From positions 11,554,828 to 11,618,827 of the forward strand of contig CM030851.1 of the NCBI GenBank assembly GCA_018105865.1: a stretch of 64,000 nt of DNA, written 5' to 3'. The position numbers were made by a program, and so were the translations under genes. This stretch comes from Metaphire vulgaris (lineage: Eukaryota > Annelida > Clitellata > Crassiclitellata > Megascolecidae). The notes beneath the pieces are model-generated. The model was given only the letters and a program-made list of their open reading frames with translations, ran no database searches and was not told the origin of the DNA. Numbering within the stretch: the first letter of the stretch is position 1; every line of letters begins with the position of its first letter. Below are positions 1 through 12,615 of this stretch, one piece after another.

Positions 1-43
1 TCGACCCACTTTTGGGTCACGACCCACAGTTTGGAAAACACTG
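1..43. mobile_element. Right end of a hAT-type element
   Basis: GGGTCACGACCCACAGTTTGG then AAAACACTG resembles the termini of hAT MITEs that carry a GGGTCGTGACCC palindrome. The rest is outside the window. Confidence 0.4.
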
Positions 44-58
44 CCCTGCTTCACTCAC

Positions 59-293
59 CCAACGCAAAGCCTCCCACGCCATCCATCGGATTGGCAGGGG
101 ACCCGCGCCGGAACTTGTGTAGTAGTCACTGGGAAACTGAGAGTGTCCGACACCAAAGTCGGAGATCTTCACAGTGTAGTCGCTGTCGACCAGACAGTTT
201 CGAGCGGCAAGATCGCGATGAATGAGATTGTTACACTCCAGGAACTTCATTCCCAACGCAATTTGCGATGCCATGTAGATCAGACAACCATAA
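59..293 (-). CDS. DDR: DDR coding exon 12: catalytic and activation loops
   Basis: It encodes [25 protein letters not shown] (Asp744, Asn749), KISDFG (762-764), SDYYTSSG and [11 protein letters not shown]. The catalytic residues are intact. The activation loop keeps the adjacent Tyr pair but has Phe where DDRs usually have the first Tyr. The donor is TGG|GTGAGT in phase 0; the next exon (GKF...) must lie left of the window. Confidence 0.95.
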
Positions 294-2476
294 CTACCAA
301 CAAAAGAAACAAGAAATTAATTAAGAATAAATTAATTAATTAAGAATAAATAAATTAATTAAAAATAAATAAATAAATAAATAAATTAATTAAGAATAAA
401 TTGAATTGAAATAATTAATTGTATGCTACAGTGACTGTCATAAACAGGGATATTTTTACACCCCCATAACACCCCCCTGCAACACTGCCCAATCTCAGCT
501 ATGGAATGACTTTTTTTGCTTGTCAGATTTTTTTGGCAGGGGACACCCAGAATTTACCGACACCCCCCCAAATTGATAATCCTAGAAATAACCTTGGTCA
601 TAAAACATCCTACAATAACATTTTCGAGCAAATTCTTCACAAATAAACATAAAATAATGACATTAAATGTAACACTATGATATTTTGGAATATTATTCTA
701 GTTGCATCAGTGAGTTTGAAATGGAAAATAGAGAGTACAAGACTGTTATATCACCCAGGGGCATCCAAACTGAAAGGCACTGTGGGAAAAATTGGAAACG
801 ACTATCACTAAACCAGTTTTGCTCGCCTGCAACAGACGCAAAAGTGAAACCCAAAGTTCCACACTGTGTTAAAGGTGTCAAAAATTGTGAGAAATGTGAA
901 AGTTGAGATTTCTGAAAAAAAGCTGAAACAGAGGAAAGACATTTCTTATGCTGCCTTCAGTTAACTTATTTCATAATGAATTTCTACATCTATTAGAAAA
1001 GTCGGCGTAATCTTTATGGAAAAGCGAAGCTAACAAAATCACTGTCCAGACCTGACTGTGTTCTTGTGACCGCGTCTGGTGGTGCCCTCTAGCGTGCAGT
1101 TCCGAAGAAATTCCTTCAGATTTCCATTTCTGAGGTACTCGAGGATGATGTACGAAGGGTCAGAGTCCATGAACACCCCCAAAAGCTGGATGATATGCGG
1201 GTCACTAAGTCGAGAAAGTGCCGAAGCCTCGCGCTGGAAATCTTCTCTAAAATTTAAACAGATCCATCACTCAAGTCGATGGAATCAATGAAACAATGTA
1301 ATTTAAATCTTGCTCAAAATGCAGCGCGGCTCATGAGATACATCTTCAGTACAAAAAACTGCAAACAAAAACTTATAATAAGTTTAATTTTTATTCCAAC
1401 AAGAGTAGAATAACTACAAATCGTACACATGAATGATCATCCTATGCATAACCAAGGAGTCTGTAAGAATAACAGATTCCCTGGCATAACCAAATACACT
1501 TATAGAAGTTTCATGTCACAATGAATCAACAAACTTTAAAGTGCTGCTAACAGAGTTATTTCTAGGATTATCGATTTCGGGGGAGGGGTGTCGGTAAATT
1601 CTGGGTCCCCTGCCAAAAAAGTCTGACAAGCAAAAAAGGTCATCCCATAGCTGAAATGGGGGGTGTTGAGTCTCAAATCTCAAATGTGGGAGTGTTAGGG
1701 GGCACTAGGAGGGTGTAAAAATATCCATGGCCGCTAAATTTAAGAAAACCAATCACACCAATAGGCAAGGTGTAAATCAAGTAACTGTTCAGCTATCTGG
1801 AATATGGCAAAAACAAGAAATGCAGTATTGTGGCATAGCTTTCAGTAACACTCGGAGGTCTGCTACCTGGCCTGATCACTTGCGTTCTTGCTGACAACCT
1901 TAACGGCTACGTGAGATAAGGATGGCGTTCGGGGTGTCAATGTGTGAGATGAACAGTGAATCTGCTGCTTATTTCCACTTTGCAATAACTCACAGAGATA
2001 AACCTAAACGAAATGCATAAAATAAAAATATCACATTAAAACAATAAATCACACAAATTAGTCATTATTAAAGGAAATGTACTGCCTAGATAATAGAAAC
2101 TGAACGGCGAAATGTTGCGAAGTATTAAATGATTGTAATAATTTAAATCTTGCAAGGAGAAAAAATTTATCTGTAACCAATTACATCAAGTAAAACTAGT
2201 GAAGTTGAAAAGTGAAGAGAAGAAGTTGTTTATAACTTGAAATAAATAATAATAATAAATATAAACCAGAAATACTTTCAGTTTATCGCTGATAAAATAA
2301 TTATCTGCCAAATATTTCCAATAATTTTAGCAGAAACGGTAAAAGAGACGAAGCAAAGATTCAAGATTAAAGGAATTAGACAGATTCTGCATATATCAAG
2401 GCAAGAGAAAAGAACCAGTGAGTGAGCATTAGAGAAAGACAAGACAATAAACAGAGACAAAATCTTCCATTTATAT

Positions 2477-2527
<51 letters not shown>

Positions 2528-3158
2528 TGTTTATTAGTATCAAAGTCAGAACCAAAGATCGTCAATATCACAATTCAATATATAGGAAAAAAGTTGTCAA
2601 GGCAAATGCTAAACTATGTAACATCAACCATAGCAAAAAAACGTCAACAGTTTCTACCTCCCCGGTCGGTGATGTGCCAAGACTTTTGACAAATTTCATA
2701 CTCTCTCGCGGAAAATCGCTGTACAACATACGATTTCTATTCTTATGATTAGGTTTCCTCGGCATCGTGCAGAATCTGCTAGCACCATGTTCGCAGTTCC
2801 TGAAATCGACAAGACTCCGAACGTCGACAGCGGAGTAAGGACTCGCGGAGGCGCAGACCGGAGCCATGATGAGGGGCGACGTCGTCTCCGACTGGTCCAG
2901 TTCGTCGGAGTCCTGCTGGTGGCACGACGGTGACAGATAGGAGGAGTGGCCAGCAGCGTTCAGTGGCAAGAGACCCGACGTCTGAGAAAAGGTTATCAAC
3001 TGAGGACCGCTCAAAGAATTCGACCCGTTTCCAACAGCAGAGGCCGGTGGCTTGCCTGTCTTCGTGCCTTGAGGAAAACGATGATGAAAACAGCTGTCTA
3101 AAACCAGAAAAATATATACAGTGCATATGTATGTGTATATATATATATATAAATAGAA

Positions 3159-3192
<34 letters not shown>

Positions 3193-6100
3193 ATGTGTGT
3201 GTGTATGCATACCTGTATGTAAATATGTATGCATGTGTGCATGCATGTACGCATGTACAAACTAATTAGAAACCCTTACAGTGGTCATAGATGATAATTT
3301 TAGATTAATTGTCTAACATTTTCTATATTATCCTATCAGATAAAATCAAATAGTGGTTCTCAAACAGGGCACACCTTACTGAACCACTCAAAACCTTGCT
3401 GTTGTTATTATTACATAATTATTACATAAAAATGGTATATTTGGATACAAAAATAAACCAAGCATCACAGAAACACATATGAACCAATTGCCAAAATAAT
3501 AATTGTTAACTGATGCATGACTGTAGATTTTTTTAGCAAGTATGAGAGAAATTGCGATTTAAAGAGATAAAAGGCAAACAATCTCAACTTACGCTTCGTA
3601 CGTTTGAAGGCAATTATGATTATGACGGCGCAAAGAGTCAGCACAACAACAACCAGAACGGTAATCATTATGGCGATGGATTCGTCGTAGATGCCACTCC
3701 TGTTCTTGTTCTGTATTCGGGAAACATTCCACGAAACTGTTGCCACCTCAGTGTCCACAGTTACATTCTGGACTATATCTGAAGCAAACCCATAGATTTC
3801 AGTCTTCCAAACAACATCAATAACTTATTCGAATTCAACGCTGACTCAACTGAAAAATTACGAGATAACAACTCTCAAGTAAGTAAGTAAGTAAAAATCT
3901 TGTGGGTTTATATAGCGCTTTCGAAAGTAGTATTGCAGTAGCTGCTTATTTTTTATGTGCTAGCATTAGCATTAGCAATTTAGAGTGGGTCTATGGATGG
4001 CATTTCTCCGGGATCCGCAAACTTCAAACACCAACGTTATTTCCCATTGAACAAAGCAAAACAGGAATGTCACGCACTGTTTAGTGAGCTTTGGCCATTC
4101 TCTCACCAAGACCCATGCTAACAAACTGTTCAAAGGTTTTGGATTTGGAGCTAACTTTGCCACCTGGCACGTGCCTACTCATGACTCAACACTGCCGAAC
4201 ATCACACAAACACTACTCATCATTGGAAGTCCAGTCACTTCTTCTAAGTAGGCAGGAGATCATGCCATGTGTGTCTACTCAGCCATTCATATCAGTAACC
4301 ACCGTTGGCTTCTACAGTCCTTATGGACTATAGGGGGTGATGATGATGAAGATGATGAAGATGACGATGATGATGATGATGGTCATGATGATGACGGTGA
4401 TGAACAGTCTAAGGAAAGCTAATCTCATGTTTTTAGAATTCAACAAGAATCTGAAGATATGATTTTTCATTTTTGCATCAATAAATTATTATTATTATTA
4501 TTATGAGACTTAATTATTTTAATATCTCATCCAGAGTAAAAAACAATCCGAAATCAGGACAGATTTCGACTGCCGCATGCAAACATTGACCCTGTGCCAC
4601 GCCATTTTACTCACGTGGAATCAAACTCTTGCCTAATTCGGAATCCGTGGACAGCAAAACATCGCTGTCAGTCTTTGTAAAAACTTCTTCAACAGATGAT
4701 GGAAGCTGGAATCCAGTGCTCTCGGCCTTGACCAGATCTGCAACAATGTCAAATTCATGAAATTACAGATTATGTGGAATTTTCAGTATTGGTGCTTTCG
4801 ATATTACCGGTACTGGGTACTGGTAAACATGCAACAGAACTTCGTTAATCGTTATAACATACTTATCGGGCCAGTAAAATTTAGAAGTAAGATCCAAGGT
4901 ACTTTATATCCATGGTAATACCATCCAAAATGATAGCACATCACACAGACTGTACATTAATGCAGTGTTTATTCTAGCCACCTTGACATTGGTGGGGGGA
5001 TTTTGAAATGTTTGGGAGGGACAAGGTCTGAGTCTCCACACTTGGGGGAAGAGGGAAATTTCCAACCCCCAGCCAACATATAAAAAATTTGGGGGGTTTT
5101 AAAACTTTGAGGGGGGAATTCCCCCAGAGAAGGCATAGAATAAACACTGCATTATTGTACGTTATAACCGAGCGTGCGTTATAACCAAATCCGTTATGAA
5201 GAAGTTCTACTGTAACAATACTGGGTGGTGCAAAAAAACCGGACTAATCACATTTAGGTTTGCATTTAATATAGTCCGTTTTTTGTGCCACCCTGTATGT
5301 TACTAAATACAATAAAATTAATCAGCTTCACACACACGCATGGCACTTAATTGCATCGTCATGACTTCCATATTCACGACTGACTTTCAGTGTTCATCTT
5401 CTTGCTGTTTGACGTACAGAAAGATAATATTCATATTCATGAACATTAGACTTTTAGATAAACTACGTGGTGGTCTTTTCAGTCACGCGTTTGTTTTTCA
5501 GCCACGGCTTCATATTTCAGCCACTTCTTTTGCAGTCATGCCTTCTGGCTTAACTCCAAGGGACAGGGTTAATGCGCTACGTGGAAACCTCAAATAATAT
5601 CATCTAAAGTTAATAAAAGTGACTTTTTCATCAACTGACAATTTCTGTCCAAATTTTCTCATTTAATATCTAAAATAGGCAGAATTTTGATACACAACTA
5701 TTCTGCCTGACATAAGAGCTTAAAACATGGTACAACTGAAAATAACAATGTGTAAAGATATTCAGAATAAAATCTGAACCCCCCCAGCTATTTCTACAGT
5801 ACTTACTGATCCTCCCGCACTTTTATAAGCAAAATATCATTTTTAAAAATAAAAAAGACCAAGGGAAGACCACGAGAGATGCATACTACTTGACTGGATT
5901 ATGGAAAAGGACTATAAAGACTTAAAAGAGAAAGCTATGAACAGAAATGAATGGTGAAATTGGAATACAAAACCTGCCTAAGGTCAGAATACTATGATGA
6001 TGATGATGATCATAAAATATTACTTGCAGATCAAGAGAGAGTTGTTTACTGTCCACATGAGTCACTTACAAATTCAAGTCAAAATCAATAATCTCAAGCG

Positions 6101-9100
6101 GCAGCATCTGTGGTGAGAAATAAATGCAACTACCATATAGCTGCCCAACCTGCCATTAACATCTGATATAGTTTGTTTTCTCTGATCAAATCTAAACTAC
6201 CGCCCATACGTTTCTGGTGATATGGACAAATTAAAGAGTAGATAAAGTGCATTAAAAAGCCAGTAAGCTTACAGTATATCTGATAAGTTCGTATGATCAG
6301 AATGAGTAATTCTACAGGCAGATTTGAAATTTAGTGCAAAGCACTGATTCATTATCGCGCAGCGAGAAAATTGGAAAATTCGCAGGAAATTAGTAGAACA
6401 GAACCATTGTGAACAAAATCACTCTTTTCCCAGATCAGATCTTTACGAGCAAATGATTGAATTAATTATAAAAACCAATTGTACTCAACTGACTAATTCA
6501 TTTTAATTACATAATTTACTCAGAAATGAACTACAGTAGAACTCCGTTGTGACGGACTCGGTTATGATGCATACTCGGCTATGACGTACCGCACCGTACG
6601 GCCCTGTGCAATGCGATACCATACTGGATGGCATCGGGTATAACGTAGCACCTCAGATATAACGTACTACATTATACAGACCCGTGAAGTACGCTGTAAC
6701 GAAGTTCTACTGTACTGATATGGAACAGACAACCAGTTTCTATATCAAAGCAGCCGTAGACAATCCGGCTGTAAATAAAATTATACATTCTGGGACTGAA
6801 TGGCAAATGTGCAATTTCTTCTGTATCAATTTTACAGCAAGATTAATTAAATGTCACATAATATACCCTGTCATACTTCCTGTGGTGTCACATGAAGTTT
6901 CATTTTATTCCCAGCCAGCAAGTCATGTCACTCCTAAAGTATATGAACTTTGCCTAATCTCGTTCATTCAATGTCACTGCTGCTCCAAGTCAGAAATCGA
7001 TTTTACCAACAACTCTGAATACGACAAGTCAAAGGCTAATCAAACTTGTCAGGATAAAAATGATTGATCAAACCACCCGCCCAATATCGGGCAAAAGAAA
7101 CAGGTGCCAACCCATTTACATACTCACCTGAGTCATGAAAATTTTCTTGCCATATGCAAGAAGCAATACAGGAGATGTAAAGAGCCCTTGTTTTTGGTTA
7201 TGCTACGTTTACGGCGCTATATAAATAGTCCAGTATACAATACAATACAATACAATGATTTGACATTCTTGGTCCATTTCAGCCCATTAAATCTGATCTA
7301 CGAGAAGGAATAGAGGGGGCAAGGAACTACATCGAATTAATAAGAGAATGTCAAAAATTGAACAAGTGAAAATTCATGGTCACTAACATAGAAATAAAAA
7401 TAGAAGAAAAACCAAGTCAGGTCTACAGTAATACCTGCCACAAAATGCATCTCGCTGATCATCAGCCATCGTGCGTCGAAGTAAAGGCGAATCTTAACGA
7501 ATCTTCCAACGTTGTGTTCAAGAGATATGGTCACCGTCCTCGCGTAGTCCATAAGACTGTCTCTGAAGTAGGTGAATTCCAGGAGGGGTGTCGGGCCGAA
7601 AACAGGGTCCGATTCTTCCGTCTCGCTGAAGTATATCTGCGCCTTCGAAAAGACCCGAACATCTCGAGTAAACAAGTTGTTGCAGTGCAGAGAAACGCTC
7701 GTGAAGTTCCGAAGCCCGTCGAATTTGAACACCACGTCGAAATATCCGGACGGAAACGTGTCGTTCCGCCAACCGATCCACTCGAAGCCCTTCAGCCCGA
7801 GGCCGAGAACGTCCAGTCGGAAGTTCGACTGGCCCTCTTCGCCGTCGAACAGCTGCCCGATGCCGTTCGACAGGAATCCGTTGTTGTCCGATCCGTCGTA
7901 AACGGAATCGACGAAACTCAAATCCAGGCCTCTATGTTCTCCCTGAGGCATGCTGTAGGAAACGACACCATCTGATGAAAAGGTACAATGCAAAACACAA
8001 TGCAAATGGGATTAAATCAAACGGCCCCTAAACGAGTACTTAAATGAGTACCAATTAATTAATTCACTAATTAAACTAATTTACTAATTAAACGAGTACT
8101 AATTAACACTGGAGTTGCAAATTCAAGAGAATAATGTTTTTAAAATTTAAAAAAAATCCTATAAAGTCATTATAATTCGTCAATAACTGTCTTTTAGTCA
8201 GTACAATTAATTAATTTACTAATTAAACTAATTTACTAATTAAACGAAATTAACACATGCTAAAAATTTTATTAAAATTTTTAAAAATCCTATAAAATCA
8301 CTTCTGTCAACATCTGACTTTTAGTTTATAAAACCATGCTAAACAATGAACCCAGTTATCTTAAGACACGGCTTATCCCTCTACCTACTAGTCACTCCAC
8401 TATAGGTAGAGATACTCGGCAGTGCTTTCTCATTTGTTGTTCCTCATTTTCATACAGTCATTGGCACTAGTTGTGTCCCTGTGAGTAGCCCCAGGTTGGG
8501 GGAATTCATTACCACAGACACCAGCACATTATCATCTTTTAGAACCGGTCTTAAAACGTACTTGCTTGGCTTGGCCTATACCCCTTGGATTGCTCCTCTG
8601 AGCTGACTGACCTCTCCGGCTTGACCTGGCTCTAATTTGGATTAGATCTTTGTGTGTCACCGGCTGATGCCCTAGGCATTATGACGGTGGCTCCATAGAA
8701 GTCTATTGATTTATTGATTGATTTAATTGATTGATTGATTGAACATTTTGTCCGACAATTCTTATTTGTAATAGTTTTCTTTTATTTTCATACAGGTAAC
8801 AGATACCTGGTAATCTCTTACAATCTTCTTCACAGATATATTAATATTTATTAGATTTCAGACAGAACCGTTTTAAAAAGTTGGAGGGCCTTAGACATTT
8901 GTTAAAAAGTAGCGCAAAAGAGTGGCGATGACCTTTTCTTTGCTCGTCAGACTTTTCGAACATCAAAATATCGAAAATCAAGCAACAAACAATTTTTCCC
9001 ACTGTCCACTGGGGCAGGGATATTTTTACACCCCCATCACCTCCCAATTTGAGACCGACACCCCCAATCTCAGCTATGGGATGACCTTTTTTCCTTGTCA

Positions 9101-9294
9101 GACTTTTTGGCAGGGGACCCCCAGAATTTACCAACACCCCCCAAATTGATAATCCTAGAAATAACCCTGCACTGGAGGGCCCCTCATATATCGCAGGCCA
9201 CCATGCCTATGCCTTAAAACAGCCGAGATCTCACACAGAGCAGACCCTACTGAACCACTTTAAACCTTGTTGTTGTTGTTATTATTATTATTAT

Positions 9295-9326
<32 letters not shown>

Positions 9327-9327
9327 A

Positions 9328-9405
<78 letters not shown>

Positions 9406-9963
9406 CAGCAGTAGTAGTAGTATCGGTAGCAGTAGTAGTATTAGTATACCGTGCCAGAGACAACCGTACAGTTCGACTCGAAGGCAGACAGTTTTCGGAT
9501 GATTGCTGAGCGGCACAAAGCGAATCTTTCTCGCTATAAGCGGTGGTTGGAGGTCCCTCATCTCCGCCGTATGTGTATTCATGTTGCCTTGGATAATCTA
9601 CAGGGAAACACACGTTGTTTAATTAATCGGCAACGTCTAAACAGCTCTCTTTCTCCTTATCTTCTTTAAAAGACCTGATTTATCGCAAGTCATAATCCAT
9701 TCACATGCATCATCAATTTCCACAAAAAAACGACCAGTAAAGACGGCTATGAAAAATCTCGGTGCGCCATAAAACTGTCCGTGGTGTACATGTAACTGGA
9801 TATCAACAGAGCAAACATCGGTCAGCGATACAGCGATATACATAACCGAGAAAGAGACAGATATGTCTAGCGTATGGTTTATGGCCAGGTACGAGAAGTT
9901 TGGAGAATGGTTCCGATGGGCAAAGAGGTGCAAAATGCCTGTTCAAGTGTTGCAACAAAATGA

Positions 9964-10008
<45 letters not shown>

Positions 10009-12453
10009 CTTTATTCATTTGTAAGTTATTGCTTTCACCTCATAAATTAATACAGATGTCATTATAACATATATAGTCAAATAATCAATACCTGTAACAG
10101 TTAATTTCTTCATTTTTTCAAAAACCAAGGACCGGTATACATTATTATAACCGAGTTCGTAATAACAAAGTTCTACCGAAAAATATTTTAATAGCTGAGG
10201 ATAAGAGAGTACGAGAATTCTCGTATGGAAGTACAGTGAAACCCGCTTAATTGCATAGGTGCCGTGCAAGCCTTGCTTATGCGATTAACTGGGCTATGCG
10301 AATAGCCGGGACGTCTGATAATTAATTGTACGCCGCACAAAACACTGGTTCGGGTTTTTATTTTGTTGTGCGATTATGCGGGTTATGCAATTAAGTGGTA
10401 TGCGATTAAGTGAGATCCACTGTACGTGCAAACGAATTCCCATAGCTAATTCGAACAGTCATACAATGACTAAGCCAAGACAAAGATCTGTCTTAGAATG
10501 GTTTAAAACTAGCAGTAAAGGATAAACCTGAGGAAAGTTAATTATATATTCTTCTGTCTGTCAGAACAAGTGTTGATACTTTGATACTGTATCACGAAAT
10601 GCAAAGAAGTGACTTGTTCCTCACCTCCTGCCCTCTCCTGTTGCGAAACTGAAACCATTTGCCGCCTCGCTCCCTCTGATACTCCAGTCGAAACTGCTCG
10701 GTGTATTCCTGACCCTATAGCGGGTAAAAACAGACATCCCATGAATATAAACACTAAATTAACACATCAAGTAACAACTTTCTATCTTCGTTTGAGGCAA
10801 CGAAAAAACCTCCTCTCTCCGCTGCAGACCAGGTGCCGCAGGAAAACACCCGAAGTGCAATTACATGCCACAGCGTAACCGCTCTAGCTTTCAAGTTGAC
10901 TTCAGAATTAGCACTATCGTTTCTGTCACTCGCTCCATCTCTGTCACTTCTGTCACGTCCGTCCGGCCAGATCCAAAAGTGACGGCTACACTGATTCGGG
11001 GTCACGTGAGCATCCCGCCACCTCTGGCCGTCATCACGTGACCTATGCGTCTGAAGCATTGCAACAGGCAGGCAGTCTCGGTCTCTCAGGAACGAAGACA
11101 CAAGTTTTTCCATCAGCAGGCGCAAAAAGTGATTTACAAAACATCGCGCGCTTTAAATTACTGCAAAATTGTCTGTCAGAATAGCAATTGTCTATAAAGC
11201 TTTGGCAAACTAAACGTCAAAACATTAGCTGCTACATTCATATTCTTGTGGAAAGTCACGGAAACACATGCAGCACACACGCACACACACGCATTTATAT
11301 TTGTAAAGGAAACTTATTATTCCATTTACAGTTTAACCCGTTAACTGGCGCCCCGGGTAACGCTCGTCCATTTTACATTGAGGTACAAATAGTTGCCCAG
11401 TTAAGGGGTTAATTTATAAACGAATGCATGAAAGAATGCCAACAATTCAGTGCTACAGAACTGATGACCAGTTTCTGCAGTACAAGTGATTATAGAGTTT
11501 GGAATCTGGCTTTAAATACAAGCAAAGCGAATGCAGAAAACGGGCAAAATGTAATTTCAAGTGCAATTGGCTTATACTAATCCAGTAATCCAGTATCAGC
11601 GGATAATCACCGAAGTTTTATCAGCTAAATATTCAAATACCGTTATGTAACGGTAACAACATAGGCCTCCTATAACTGCCTGGGAATTAGTATGAATGAA
11701 TGCAGCACCGCAGATAGCCGATATTCTTCGTTCATGATGCAACCCAAAATCAAACATGAATTTAATTAAGAACACCTGTTAATGAAAATGGACTGCTGGC
11801 AACACAGGCTTGGAGTTGCCGGGGCGGGGGGGTTGGTTGGGTTGGGTGGGGGTGGGGATGAACCTCCCCCTGCAACTAACTTTGCAACCCTCCCGAAAAT
11901 CGCATATCTGGTACACGCAGTTTCTGTCATGCAGTGAATTTCAGTCCTCAACCCCCCCCCACACCCCCAGCTCAAATTTCACAACTCCAACATTGGCTGG
12001 CAAAATAGTTTCACTCCACAGAAAATGAAGTTGAAACATTCAATGACATAAAACAGTACTTCAATCCAGAAGGGCAAGTATTATATTAAAGCAGCTTTTT
12101 AATCATGCCAATCAATCAATCAATCAATCAATCATCTGCTCAGTTGATCCACTGATCATCCAGCCAGCCAGTAAGTAAGTAAGTAAGTCACTCACTCAAA
12201 GAACTGCCTGCAATGCCATCATAACAATGCACCCTGCTTCAATCTGCACAAATAATGTGCCCACTATCCTATACTGGTTTGTTTTTAGGATAACCATCTA
12301 ATAGAGGTCTAAAAACATTAAATCATAATTCATTCACATTAAAACCTGTCTGCAGAACTCCTAGCACAGGCTACGCCAGTATTTTTATCTATTTATATTT
12401 ACCTAAATGCATTTTGAGAAATTAACTATTATGGTACCTATAGGCCTATGCAA

Positions 12454-12543
<90 letters not shown>

Positions 12544-12577
12544 AAATAATAATAATATAATAATAATAATAATAATA

Positions 12578-12615
<38 letters not shown>

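Noticed and set aside
9247..9613. Open frames of about 110 codons rich in Leu, Thr or Asn
   Set aside because: They are translations of the AGT/AAT repeats fused to DDR exon 5 in its own or a shifted frame. Only the LYGCLW-containing part is real.
10754..11125. 123-codon minus-strand frame in a CpG-rich stretch
   Set aside because: It lies between DDR exons 3 and 4, whose direct junction is in frame and matches the family alignment exactly, so no extra exon fits. No protein match.
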